Shown: one piece after another, positions 16,969 through 25,892 of the stretch | Layout of the letters: every line of letters begins with the position of its first letter | How positions within the stretch are numbered: the stretch's first letter is position 1 | Assembly (NCBI GenBank): GCA_946887075.1 | Contig: CAMPKA010000014.1 | Location: 1-64,000, forward strand | DNA from: an uncultured Salinimicrobium sp. | Lineage (GTDB): Bacteria; Bacteroidota; Bacteroidia; Flavobacteriales; Flavobacteriaceae | Direction of reading: 5' to 3' | Length of the DNA stretch: 64,000 bases | Notes under the pieces: model-generated | Database searches by the model: none | The model's input: the letters and a program-made list of their open reading frames with translations, nothing else | What the model was told of the DNA's origin: nothing | Translations under genes and position numbers: made by a program

Positions 16969-17904
16969 TCAGGTATCGAACAACAAAGGGAAGAATCTTC
17001 CTTCGATCTTTTTTCCTTTCTCGATTATCGGAACACCATTAAGCAGGGGTTGACTCGTGTTGCTCCGGGTACCGTCGGCAAATACGTTCAGGACAAAAGC
17101 TCTCCTACTTCTTTCTGATTTATTTTCATAAGAACCGTGGAGAAGAAGGGGATGATGAAAGGTGGAATAGCCTTTTTGTAATTCGATGGGTATCGGTTGA
17201 AACTGTTTTTTCTGATCCTGATCCAAAAATTCCATTATGCTGTCCATGCTCCCCGCCAATTCGGGTTTCTGGAGAAGGCCCCAACGATGACTTCCTGGGA
17301 TGTAATGGAGACATCCGTTTTCCGCTGTGGCATCATCTAGGGCAGTCCAGCAGGTCAAATGCTGCATTTCAACGGTGCGGGTCCAATATGAGTAGTCCTG
17401 GTGCCAGGCCACAACACCTCCGTGTTTAGCGGGTTTGCAAAACAATTGGTCATGCCAGAATCTCACATTCTTGTTGCCGAGCAATTGATGGGCCGCCATT
17501 AGAAAGGCTGGGTTCCATAAAATATCGTGATAACCTCTGGCTATACGCCAGTGTCCCAGGGAATGAAAGAGGACCGCATTCCGGTCTTTGGATTCATTGG
17601 AGTGATACTCATAGAAATAATGGTTGAGAGGATGCGAAGGGACCATTAGATCAGCAAGTTCATTCCTCAAAAGATCTACCTGCCAGTCCTCGAGTAATTT
17701 TATACCTGATACGTAGCCATTTTCCTTGAAAAATGTCACTTGTTCTTCTGTCAGCCTGTATTTTTCCCAATCCTTTTGTGTTTTTGGGATCTCAAACATT
17801 CCTGTTAGGGGATGATGATAATTCGAATAATCTCTTGGGTCCATTTCTTGAATTTTTGATCGCTGTTTTAAAGCATTTTCACGATTCCGGCATTGAAGCG
17901 TCAT
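16969..17904 (-). CDS. Phytanoyl-CoA dioxygenase (PhyH) family protein
   Basis: A 311-residue Fe(II)/2-oxoglutarate-type oxygenase. The metal triad is visible as His168-x-Asp170 (VAWHQDYSYW) and His256 (HHPLLLHGSYEN), with the 2-oxoglutarate-binding Arg at 267-268 (ERSRRAF). The motif LHYIPGSHRWGLL is typical of PhyH enzymes. A second ATG at codon 21 (MDPRDYSNYHHP) could be the true start, because the first 20 residues are basic and uninformative. There is no signal peptide, so it is cytoplasmic. It lies 9 bases after the GH127 gene at 17914 on the same strand. It probably modifies an imported product of the locus, but the substrate is unknown. Confidence 0.85.
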   Translation of the reverse strand: MTLQCRNRENALKQRSKIQEMDPRDYSNYHHPLTGMFEIPKTQKDWEKYRLTEEQVTFFKENGYVSGIKLLEDWQVDLLRNELADLMVPSHPLNHYFYEYHSNESKDRNAVLFHSLGHWRIARGYHDILWNPAFLMAAHQLLGNKNVRFWHDQLFCKPAKHGGVVAWHQDYSYWTRTVEMQHLTCWTALDDATAENGCLHYIPGSHRWGLLQKPELAGSMDSIMEFLDQDQKKQFQPIPIELQKGYSTFHHPLLLHGSYENKSERSRRAFVLNVFADGTRSNTSQPLLNGVPIIEKGKKIEGRFFPLLFDT

Positions 17905-17913
17905 GATCAGGCG

Positions 17914-19821
17914 CTATATGTGTTCCGAAGGATCTACCTTTCTATTATTCATTTTGACCGTCTGCTTTGAAATGGGCAGGTAAACAGAATAATTTTCCAT
18001 ATGAATATCGTAAAATGGGACCAGGTCGATTTTTTCCCCTTCGATCGTTTTAATCCTGAAGTGGCGATTTTCCAGATTGACAGTCTCAATGTCTTTTAAA
18101 AAGCTGGCAGGGTTGAATCTTATAGCTGGAACATCCACAGGAGTGCCGTTATAAGGGCCGTATTCGTGTCGCATTCGGCCCACTGTTTCCGGTACACCAA
18201 ATCGTGCCGACAGTACGGTGGGACCATACCCGAACGCGATATATTCATTCGTAGAAGGCAAGAGGGAATACCACAGCTGTGGCGCAAAAACCAGTTTCAG
18301 TTTATCACTACGCTTCCAAAGCCTGTCCACGATCAGATAGGAACCAGGTGCAGATCTGATATTCAGGGGGTCTCCGTTCATCGTCGCTTTATAATCCCCT
18401 TTACTCCAGCTGGGAATCCGAATGGCAAGCTTGATCTTCACTGGTCTGTCAGACTGAATCTGGAGTTCAACCTGATTTCCATTCGGCAGGGTGGTCTTCT
18501 GTATCAGCTTTAGGTCGGACTCTGGGTAGCTGAGCTCTGAGGAGACGAATTGATTGACATATAACCGGTTGGCCTGCAATCCATAGAGGTATTCTCCGAT
18601 GCGCGAGAAATTCTCCATGCCTGTTCCTGTACAGCACCAGAATGAGGCCTCGGGGGTGCCCCATGTTTTGTAGTATCCGGGAGCCATGGAAACATAATAC
18701 ATTGACATTCCGGTTTCCCTGTTCTGTGTGGGCAGGATTCCATTGATCAGGGCGCGTTCCATGTAATCCTGATATTTAATGTCTGTCGACCAGTTCCAGA
18801 GATGGCTCGACAATTTGAGCATATTATAGGTGCAGCAGGTTTCATGGGCTCCAGGTCCCAATTCGGACTGCAACTGATGAGGATCCGTGTTCCAGTGTTC
18901 GCCGTTGCTTGTTCCACCAGTGATATAGGAACGGGTATTGACTACCTGATCCCAAAAATATTCGGCGATTTGCTTGCTTCTACTATCCCCATTTATTTCA
19001 AAACCCCTCGCTACGCCAACAACATTAGGAATAAAGGAGTTCGCATGATATCCTTTGAGATTGTCCCTGCGTTTGGCAAGAGAATCAAAATAGCTGTGCT
19101 GGTAAAAGGATGTGGCGAGTGCTTTACATATCGTATCCCCGGTTTCGGAGTAGAGATTCCAAAAAACCTCGTTCATACCTCCTTGCTCTGTCTTATCCAG
19201 CACTTGTTGAAAGTAATCTTTTCCCAAAGGAGCAATCCTGGAGTACAGATAATGTGCTAAATCCAGTGCAACTTCCAAAGCTACTTCGTCATTGTTGTAC
19301 ACATAACAGTCGTTTAATCCCGCCAGGATTTTATGGAGGGTATAATAAGGGGCCCAGACCTTTTCCATATTTTCGACCCTGTCCAGGTATTCTTCCGGAA
19401 ATGCGCTGACATAGCCCGAACCGATTTCTTCCTGGCATTTGCGAAGTTCTTGAACAATATATTTCGTGTTGTCCAGAAGAAGAGAATCCTTTGTGAGCTG
19501 GTACATTCTGGAGCTGGCAGATAGATAATGCCCGATAGAATGGCCGCGGAGTTCCCTGGATCCGCTCTCCCAACCTCCATAGCCTCGTGCAATGGTGTCG
19601 AGCCCTGCAGTTCTCCGAAAATGGTGAAGGAGCCTGTCCGGGTCTAATTTTTTTAGATACGATTTCTCGAGCTCCATCGCTTCGTGCCACGGGCCTTCCG
19701 TGATCCTAACCCGGTCAAGGGTCGGCTCCGGGATTTTAGCGAATGGCTGCGGATCAGAAACACATCCCGAACACAGGAACAATAGGATAAACGAGAGCCT
19801 AAATGTTGATTTGATTCTCAT
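17914..19821 (-). CDS. GH127-type beta-L-arabinofuranosidase-like lipoprotein
   Basis: A 635-residue lipoprotein (FILLFLCSGC, Cys20) of the DUF1680/GH127 group, (alpha/alpha)6 barrels that remove beta-L-arabinofuranose using a zinc-bound Cys nucleophile. The zinc and catalytic motifs are present: Glu327-x-Cys329 (HETCCTYNMLKL) and Cys396-Cys397 (FWCCTGTGMENFSRIGE), matching the ETC and CC motifs of the characterised bifidobacterial enzyme HypBA1. The Glu of GGTSNGEHW is a plausible acid/base residue. Early motifs RTAGLDTIARGYGGWES and LRGHSIGHYLSASS are also family-typical. It forms one operon with a second GH127 protein, an (alpha/alpha)6 glycosidase and an esterase. Substrate is inferred; related families act on other sugars. 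Confidence 0.85.
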   Translation of the reverse strand: MRIKSTFRLSFILLFLCSGCVSDPQPFAKIPEPTLDRVRITEGPWHEAMELEKSYLKKLDPDRLLHHFRRTAGLDTIARGYGGWESGSRELRGHSIGHYLSASSRMYQLTKDSLLLDNTKYIVQELRKCQEEIGSGYVSAFPEEYLDRVENMEKVWAPYYTLHKILAGLNDCYVYNNDEVALEVALDLAHYLYSRIAPLGKDYFQQVLDKTEQGGMNEVFWNLYSETGDTICKALATSFYQHSYFDSLAKRRDNLKGYHANSFIPNVVGVARGFEINGDSRSKQIAEYFWDQVVNTRSYITGGTSNGEHWNTDPHQLQSELGPGAHETCCTYNMLKLSSHLWNWSTDIKYQDYMERALINGILPTQNRETGMSMYYVSMAPGYYKTWGTPEASFWCCTGTGMENFSRIGEYLYGLQANRLYVNQFVSSELSYPESDLKLIQKTTLPNGNQVELQIQSDRPVKIKLAIRIPSWSKGDYKATMNGDPLNIRSAPGSYLIVDRLWKRSDKLKLVFAPQLWYSLLPSTNEYIAFGYGPTVLSARFGVPETVGRMRHEYGPYNGTPVDVPAIRFNPASFLKDIETVNLENRHFRIKTIEGEKIDLVPFYDIHMENYSVYLPISKQTVKMNNRKVDPSEHI

Positions 19822-19834
19822 AGTTCAGCATTTA

Positions 19835-20842
19835 TTACGTCTTTTTTTTTAGTTCTGGAACCAAGGGCACAGAATAGATCTTCCCCCAGGTTCCCTCTTT
19901 CCTCTCAGTGACCTTGATCTGGTCGTCGGTGATATGTACGACCATGTATTCTCCTGTTTTTGGGGATTTCTGTGTTGAACCCACGCACCATACCGGAATG
20001 TTTCTCCACCTATAATGATTTACCACATGTTCATGTCCATGAAAAATGGCGATGATGTTGTAATCCCTGATAACGCTGTGAAATGCATCCTGCTCTTTCT
20101 GGGTCCACCATTCATTCGACCAGCCGGATAGACCATAGTGAAAGAACAGGATCACCCGTCTTCCGCTATCCCCGACCGAATTCTTCAAATCCTTCTTTAG
20201 AAAATCGAGGCTAAATGCCGGCTCCCTATATCCTCCCTTAAAATAATGGCACCAGCCACAGCCAGGGTCCCACCGATTTCCGGGATAACTGTTCAAATTG
20301 ACGAAGTGAATACCTGCCCGGTCCCAGGAATAGTGCAAGCCATTTTCTGAGACATTTGCGATGCCACTTCTTTCTGAATTTCTCGCTTTGATACCGTTGC
20401 GAACATGGTTGCCCGGATTGTCTTTAGAAGGGCCGTCATGATTCCCAAATCCTTCATATACCAGGAAGGGAAACGCCCCCTGGCCATTTAATCCAAAGAT
20501 GGAAGTAAAGGCCTTCCATTCTCCTTCTCCTCCATGATCTGTAATGTCCCCGGTAAAAACAACGAATTCAGGGGCAGGAACTTTCAGAGCGGTGTCCGGT
20601 TGCCGCTTTCCGGGAAGGGAAGCCATATCCCGTGCCATTTTCTTGTTTATTATTGCCGTGCTGTCGTCAGCATCCTGTTCAAAATGAAGGTCGGAGCCGA
20701 TAAAGAAGGTGACCTCTGCGTTCCTCCCTACCGTCGGACGACAGCCATTAAAAAACGCGAACAAGACAGCCGGGACTATGACAGCCGGCCACCAAGCGTA
20801 TCGCGGTAGACGAAAATATGTCAATCTGCAAAAAAGTTTCAT
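19835..20842 (-). CDS. Metallophosphoesterase lipoprotein
   Basis: A 335-residue calcineurin-like phosphoesterase. The five metal-binding blocks are in order: GSDLHFEQD (Asp51, His53), FTGDITDHGG, GFGNHDGPS, LFFHYGLSG and IFHGHEHVVNHY. The N-terminus has a hydrophobic stretch ending FFNGC (Cys34), so it is probably a membrane-attached lipoprotein on the periplasmic or outer side. The family splits phosphomono- and diesters. Between GH127 enzymes it could remove phosphate groups from a glycan, although this is inference. It is 13 bases upstream of the GH127 gene at 17914 on the same strand. Confidence 0.85.
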   Translation of the reverse strand: MKLFCRLTYFRLPRYAWWPAVIVPAVLFAFFNGCRPTVGRNAEVTFFIGSDLHFEQDADDSTAIINKKMARDMASLPGKRQPDTALKVPAPEFVVFTGDITDHGGEGEWKAFTSIFGLNGQGAFPFLVYEGFGNHDGPSKDNPGNHVRNGIKARNSERSGIANVSENGLHYSWDRAGIHFVNLNSYPGNRWDPGCGWCHYFKGGYREPAFSLDFLKKDLKNSVGDSGRRVILFFHYGLSGWSNEWWTQKEQDAFHSVIRDYNIIAIFHGHEHVVNHYRWRNIPVWCVGSTQKSPKTGEYMVVHITDDQIKVTERKEGTWGKIYSVPLVPELKKKT

Positions 20843-20962
20843 GGCGCTGATCTCATGAATTAAAATCCTTTGACGGAGGGTTACAAACTTGTTATGGTGA
20901 TTCTCTGCGAAATATTCAAACTGGGTTACGGAGGACTGGCCTATGGCCGCTGGAATAATTCC

Positions 20963-23461
20963 TCAATGCAATTCTACCTCGTAAACTCCCGCAAAGGCCT
21001 TTTTACTTTTGTGTTGAAAAACGATTCTTAACCGCGAGGTCTCCACGGTATCAAAGGAGATCTGGTTCAGGCCGGCAATAGGCTCCTCAGGAATTCGGAC
21101 CTGGTTTGAAACTTCCTGCCAGTCTTCTCCATTCCAATATTCCACAGTATAGCTGCTTGGAGGCTGAACACCCCCGTTGTCATTGTAAAAGAAGATATTG
21201 GCATTACTTACCTGTTTGGGTTCCTTAAAATCAAACTGGATCCAATCCTCCGAATTTGGGGACTCATAAGCCGTCCAGCGATTGGCTGGATTGGCTAGTC
21301 CATCATTGATGCCTTTTACATTATCAAATCTCGAGGTATAAGAACTGGAAAACTCGGCATTATAAGCAAGATTATCTATCTCGCCGATGCCTTTTTTGAG
21401 CGGAAAATCAGCCTTTCCCCAGGCTTCCAATTCTGATAATCCTACAGCACCATTTTTAGTGTCCGGAAATCTCAGTCTAATTCTTGAGGTTTTTATTGGT
21501 TCAAAATCTATCCAATTTGCCATCCCGGCCTTTGGTTTTTCAGGTCTTCGTTTTTGCCCCGGGACCTCCTGCCAGCTATTTCCGGTCCAATATTCCAGGT
21601 CAAAAGTTTGAGGCACGGTGATATCCGGATCATTATCAAAAAAATAAGCGATTACTCTCTGAAGGGGTCGTTCTATTCCGAAATCAATTCCTATGTATTC
21701 AGAATCGTTATCGGAAAATTCCGTGGTCCATCTGTTTGCCGGCTGCTCATAATACCAATGTTGACCATCATTGACCTTTAGAGCAATATTTTCACCTATC
21801 CCGGAGAAGGAGGCTATAACTCGCGGAAAATACTGATCTTCTTCATTATTCACAGCGTAATTCACCAGCTGCTCCTTCGGGTCTTGGATCCTGCCCGGTT
21901 CAATAAGAGCAGCCAATCTTCTTATCTCTGGGGAAGAAGCTATTGTTTTTCCATCTGAAATTATCCGCAGTCCCTGACCCACATTATATCGATCTCCGGT
22001 CCTATCCCAGACAATGGAGACATTGCGCCCGTGGTAGGCCACATCTTCAAGTGCAAAGTAGTCCCAACTATCGGGAATCAATGGGTCAACCACAATGGAA
22101 TCCGTTGCTTTTGGCTGCAATCCTATAAGTCCGGTGATCACAAGATCAATGTAGGAAGAATGAAAATAATGATCGCTGTGCCCCGGATTATCATGACCTG
22201 ACCACGATCCCGTATAAGGATGGTTGGCTTCAGCGATATAGGGTTTTCCATTCTTTCGGTGGGTACGCGCAAAAATATCCAGTAACTCATAATAATCCTC
22301 CTTGCTCACGTAGTTCTGATCATAATTCCTTAGCACATTGGCCATTGCCTTTAAGGTCTGCGCGGTGGCAAAAGGCCATGCGTTACCACTCCACTGGCAA
22401 CAGTTTTCGGCGATCTTGAATAGCGGATCCCCCTGTTCTACTGTCGTCGGACCGAATGGAGCATAAAAATAATCGGGATCCATGAGATATTGCCATGCTG
22501 CCTCAAAACCCGGATCCGGCATATTGAAATACCAGGGGATAAACCCGATTTCTTCACGACCATGCGGATTACCCGCATATTCTCCTGTTTCGTAGGTGAG
22601 CGAATTGGCTTTGATGCCATTGCGTTCATCATTCTGGAACCGGTGGAAGAAGAAGTTCCGGTCGGGATCCCAATTCTTTTGCTGAAAGTTGCTCTTTATC
22701 GTGTCGGCCTTTTTTGCGTAAAAACCGGCCAATTCGGCATTTCCGTTGAGTTCTGCAATGTTCTTTATTGCCAAAGCGTAAGCCCACATATAGCTGTTTA
22801 AGGTGGGCCTGTATCCCGGAGCCCCAGCGAACCAGTTCTCTGTTTGCCGGCTATTGATGTTCGTTTCCATTCCGTCATGCATGCCATCCCAGGCAAACAT
22901 ACCTTCAGAAGGGACATAATACCGCTTTTCCCATCCTTTATACTGTTCGACTAACTCATCCTGAAGCTCAGTAACAAAATCTTCATTCTGGTACACCTTG
23001 TAAATTTGCCAGACGGCATCTCCGATCCAGTTGGTGTAGTTGAAGGGTTCTGCACCGGGATTTTCAAACCAGAAGCTCGCATAATCCTCCGCATATTTTT
23101 TGTCCCTGAACCAGCGATACTCATAAAGCTGATGTCCTGCCGGTGCACTGATCGTCCCGTAGGCTCCAGACCACCAGGGCCGATCTGCAAATTCAGTGGA
23201 GGCATATCCCGATTCTGGAGAACCATATACCATCTTTCCACTCATCATTTCCCAGCGGTAGTAGTAGGTGAGGTCAATGTCTTCATTGGGTGTATCGAGA
23301 AAGGGAATGTTTTCTTTATACCATCTCCAGTCTCTATTCGTCCAAAAGGAATACTTGTCCAGAATTTCCTGTTTGTCCAGAATTTCCTCTTCCTGGCATG
23401 AACTAAGGACAGTTATCAGGAAAAGAGATGTGATATAGCGGATCGTTCTAGTGTAGTGCAT
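20963..23461 (-). CDS. (alpha/alpha)6 glycosidase lipoprotein with tandem F5/8C modules
   Basis: An 832-residue lipoprotein (LITVLSSC, Cys22). Residues about 60-500 look like an MGH1/GH63-like six-hairpin glycosidase, with ENWFAGAPGYRPTLNSYMWA, EEIGFIPWYFNMP, CCQWSGNAWPFATAQTLKAM and GHSDHYFHSSYIDLVITGLI. The C-terminal part has two related beta-sandwich modules of the F5/8C (discoidin) type: one at about 570-700 (YEQPANRWTTEFSDNDSEY, RIRLRFPDTKN) and one at about 700-832 (ANPANRWTAYESPNSEDW, SRLRIVFQHKSKKA). Such modules bind sugars. The exact family and linkage cannot be assigned from sequence alone. A duplicated EILDK element follows the lipidation site. The gene is 10 bases from the neighbouring GH127 gene. 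Confidence 0.8.
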   Translation of the reverse strand: MHYTRTIRYITSLFLITVLSSCQEEEILDKQEILDKYSFWTNRDWRWYKENIPFLDTPNEDIDLTYYYRWEMMSGKMVYGSPESGYASTEFADRPWWSGAYGTISAPAGHQLYEYRWFRDKKYAEDYASFWFENPGAEPFNYTNWIGDAVWQIYKVYQNEDFVTELQDELVEQYKGWEKRYYVPSEGMFAWDGMHDGMETNINSRQTENWFAGAPGYRPTLNSYMWAYALAIKNIAELNGNAELAGFYAKKADTIKSNFQQKNWDPDRNFFFHRFQNDERNGIKANSLTYETGEYAGNPHGREEIGFIPWYFNMPDPGFEAAWQYLMDPDYFYAPFGPTTVEQGDPLFKIAENCCQWSGNAWPFATAQTLKAMANVLRNYDQNYVSKEDYYELLDIFARTHRKNGKPYIAEANHPYTGSWSGHDNPGHSDHYFHSSYIDLVITGLIGLQPKATDSIVVDPLIPDSWDYFALEDVAYHGRNVSIVWDRTGDRYNVGQGLRIISDGKTIASSPEIRRLAALIEPGRIQDPKEQLVNYAVNNEEDQYFPRVIASFSGIGENIALKVNDGQHWYYEQPANRWTTEFSDNDSEYIGIDFGIERPLQRVIAYFFDNDPDITVPQTFDLEYWTGNSWQEVPGQKRRPEKPKAGMANWIDFEPIKTSRIRLRFPDTKNGAVGLSELEAWGKADFPLKKGIGEIDNLAYNAEFSSSYTSRFDNVKGINDGLANPANRWTAYESPNSEDWIQFDFKEPKQVSNANIFFYNDNGGVQPPSSYTVEYWNGEDWQEVSNQVRIPEEPIAGLNQISFDTVETSRLRIVFQHKSKKAFAGVYEVELH

Positions 23462-23471
23462 TTTATGATTT

Positions 23472-25829
23472 TTATTGTTCTTCCTTTTGTTTTGCCTGTT
23501 TTACCAGTTTGGCTTCGAAAGCCGCCCCGGCAATATGTCCTTTGTGTGCCTGGAACTTTACCGTGACCACTTCCTTGTCCCGGGTCAGTTCAAAGGGTAT
23601 TTCATATACGTGGTCGACGAATTCCCCAGGCTTTTCTGCCTGTAGATGTTCGGTGGCTACAAGTTGTCCTTCCACAACAATATCAAATCTGCGATTTCCT
23701 CCATCACTGCCATAGTAAGTGACGATGAGCTCCACAGGTACGGAAGGATTTGTCTCCATCTCAAATGAAAACCAGCCTCCGTTTGGGGCATCCCGGAATT
23801 TTTTGCCCGCGTATTCCCCTACGCCGGTGTTCTCCCCTTCGAGGTTATGATTCCTTTCCGGCTGCATCTCGCCCAACCTCAATACATCCAATGTCCGTCT
23901 TTCTATTTCCCTTAGTTTCCTAACCTCAGCTTCATAGGCTTCTTTTTTCTCCTTCCACTCCACCTGGTTGAATACGTCCCAATAAACAATCTGTTTTTGA
24001 TCAAAAACCTGGTAAAATGGGATCAACTCAAGGTCATGGGGCCTGCCAGTACCTGAAGTTTTGAACACCAGGTCCTGTTGGCTCACAGGTTCAATCCATT
24101 TCTTTACCGGCAGACCCTCGGCAAGCAACACAGGGATTTCGAGAGAACGGAGCTCTTCTTCTCCTAATCCAGCTGCCAGTAAAACAGGCCCATACATGAG
24201 CGCCGTTTTCCCTGGGGATCCCGGCAATTCCTTCCTATGGACCTCCATGGGTAAAACAACTTCGATCTCATCACCATTCCTCCACACTCTGTCCAGACTC
24301 ACGTAAGAACCCGGTTCAGCTGATATATGACGAAACCTCTTGCCATTAACCCTGACGGTTATTCCTTTTGTAGCCCATCCTGGATAACGAATATGAATAG
24401 GGAATTCCTGAGCTTTGTCAGAAGTAATCCTAATCAAGGTTTTTTCGGATTCCGGATAATTCGTCTCCTGTCGCACCTTCATTTTTCTCTCTTTCCAGTC
24501 GAGTTCAGAAGGAATAAAAAGATTCACATAAAGACTCCCATCTGTTCCTTTGTAATAGATACTTTCCCCATATTTTGCATGGTTTTCTATCCCGGTACCT
24601 ACGCAGCACCAGAAGGAATCGAATGGAGTACTGAATTTTTTTTCGGTTCCTGAAGCCAGGGGGACATAGTAACAGAACATCCCGGTTTCCGGGTTTTGGG
24701 ACGCCAGAATGTGGTTGTACAGCGCTTGCTCGTAATAGTCCATATAACTGGGAGAAGTATTCCACCGGTAGAGGTAATCCGTGAGTTTAAGCATGTTGTA
24801 GGTATTGCAGGTCTCGGAGGTGTTGGCGCTCAGTGACAGGTCATCAGGAGGAGAAAAATATTCGAAATTGCTGTTCCCCCCGTTTGCATAGGAGTGATCG
24901 TTCACTACCGCGCTCCAAAAGAAACTTGCGACAGTGGAATCCCTTCGATTCCCCGTTAACTCATAGAGCCGTGCATTTCCCAGAACTTTAGGAATCTGCG
25001 TATTGGCGTGCAGCCCTGCCAGGCGATCTTTCCTTGCGGCCAAGGGATCAATGACTTCTTCGTGCTCAAAGCGATAGGCCAGCTCCAGGTATTTCTTTTC
25101 TCCGGTAATCGCATAAACATTGGACAAAGATTCATTCATCCCTCCGAATTCCGTATGGAGCATTTCCTGAAATTTCTCCTTGGGAAGATCTTTAAACTTT
25201 TCATGTACCCAGTCAGACATGCCGATTACAACTTTCTTCGCCTGTTCGTTTCCGCAATACAAATAGGCATCGAGTAGGCCGTCCCATGCCTTATGTAACA
25301 TATACCAGGGCACCCAGCCCCCGTTAAGATCAAAACCGGCAGAACGAATATTACCCGCCGCTACCTGATCCCAGATCTCCGCTTCATTAGGCACGCCACC
25401 TACGTAACCCGTACCCCGGGCTTGCTGCAGTTCGGCCAGTTCTTTGACAACATAATTGACTTTGTTTAAAAATAATTCTTCTCCGGTGGCGGCGTACATG
25501 AGTGAACAGGCCGACAGGTAGTGGCCCAACATGTGAGAGGAATTTTCCTCCCAGCCGCCGTAAATCGGAGCTTTAGGTTCTAAACCGGCATTTAACCTCC
25601 ACCGGTGGAGCAACCTGTCTGGATCCAGTTCCTTTATATATCGTGCATCAAGCTCCAGGGCTTGGTGAAATGGGCTGCCGGCCAACAGACGAACCTGCGA
25701 AAGCCGAAATGGCTCCACCTTAATTGGCACCACCGGTTCCACGATATACCTATCCTGGTCCTGGGCAATAAGACCTGTGGAGGACGAACAACAAATTATT
25801 CCCAGAATTACTTTTAGCTTCAAGTTCAT
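23472..25829 (-). CDS. Second GH127-type enzyme with C-terminal accessory domain
   Basis: A 785-residue exported protein with a Sec signal (cleavage likely after STGLIA). It has the DUF1680/GH127 catalytic domain: RLNAGLEPKAPIYGGWEENS, SHMLGHYLSACSLMYA, the zinc motif Glu339-x-Cys341 (SETCNTYNMLKLTDYLY) and Cys408-Cys409 (FWCCVGTGIENHAKYGE). A C-terminal beta domain (about 665-780, with RFDIVVEGQLVATEHL and VTVKFQAHKGHIAGAAFEAK) resembles the DUF6805-type accessory module of this subfamily. It is clearly different from the GH127 lipoprotein at 17914, which lacks this module, so the two probably cleave different linkages of one glycan. The product is soluble, not lipidated. Confidence 0.85.
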   Translation of the reverse strand: MNLKLKVILGIICCSSSTGLIAQDQDRYIVEPVVPIKVEPFRLSQVRLLAGSPFHQALELDARYIKELDPDRLLHRWRLNAGLEPKAPIYGGWEENSSHMLGHYLSACSLMYAATGEELFLNKVNYVVKELAELQQARGTGYVGGVPNEAEIWDQVAAGNIRSAGFDLNGGWVPWYMLHKAWDGLLDAYLYCGNEQAKKVVIGMSDWVHEKFKDLPKEKFQEMLHTEFGGMNESLSNVYAITGEKKYLELAYRFEHEEVIDPLAARKDRLAGLHANTQIPKVLGNARLYELTGNRRDSTVASFFWSAVVNDHSYANGGNSNFEYFSPPDDLSLSANTSETCNTYNMLKLTDYLYRWNTSPSYMDYYEQALYNHILASQNPETGMFCYYVPLASGTEKKFSTPFDSFWCCVGTGIENHAKYGESIYYKGTDGSLYVNLFIPSELDWKERKMKVRQETNYPESEKTLIRITSDKAQEFPIHIRYPGWATKGITVRVNGKRFRHISAEPGSYVSLDRVWRNGDEIEVVLPMEVHRKELPGSPGKTALMYGPVLLAAGLGEEELRSLEIPVLLAEGLPVKKWIEPVSQQDLVFKTSGTGRPHDLELIPFYQVFDQKQIVYWDVFNQVEWKEKKEAYEAEVRKLREIERRTLDVLRLGEMQPERNHNLEGENTGVGEYAGKKFRDAPNGGWFSFEMETNPSVPVELIVTYYGSDGGNRRFDIVVEGQLVATEHLQAEKPGEFVDHVYEIPFELTRDKEVVTVKFQAHKGHIAGAAFEAKLVKQAKQKEEQ

Positions 25830-25892
25830 AACAAATTCAATTTTTAAGGTCCTCCCTGATTCGCGAGGTTCCCGTGTGTGCGTGCTCCTTTA

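Noticed and set aside
18802..19260. 152-codon plus-strand frame opposite the GH127 lipoprotein gene
   Set aside because: Antisense to conserved GH127 motifs, with no family features; a shadow frame.
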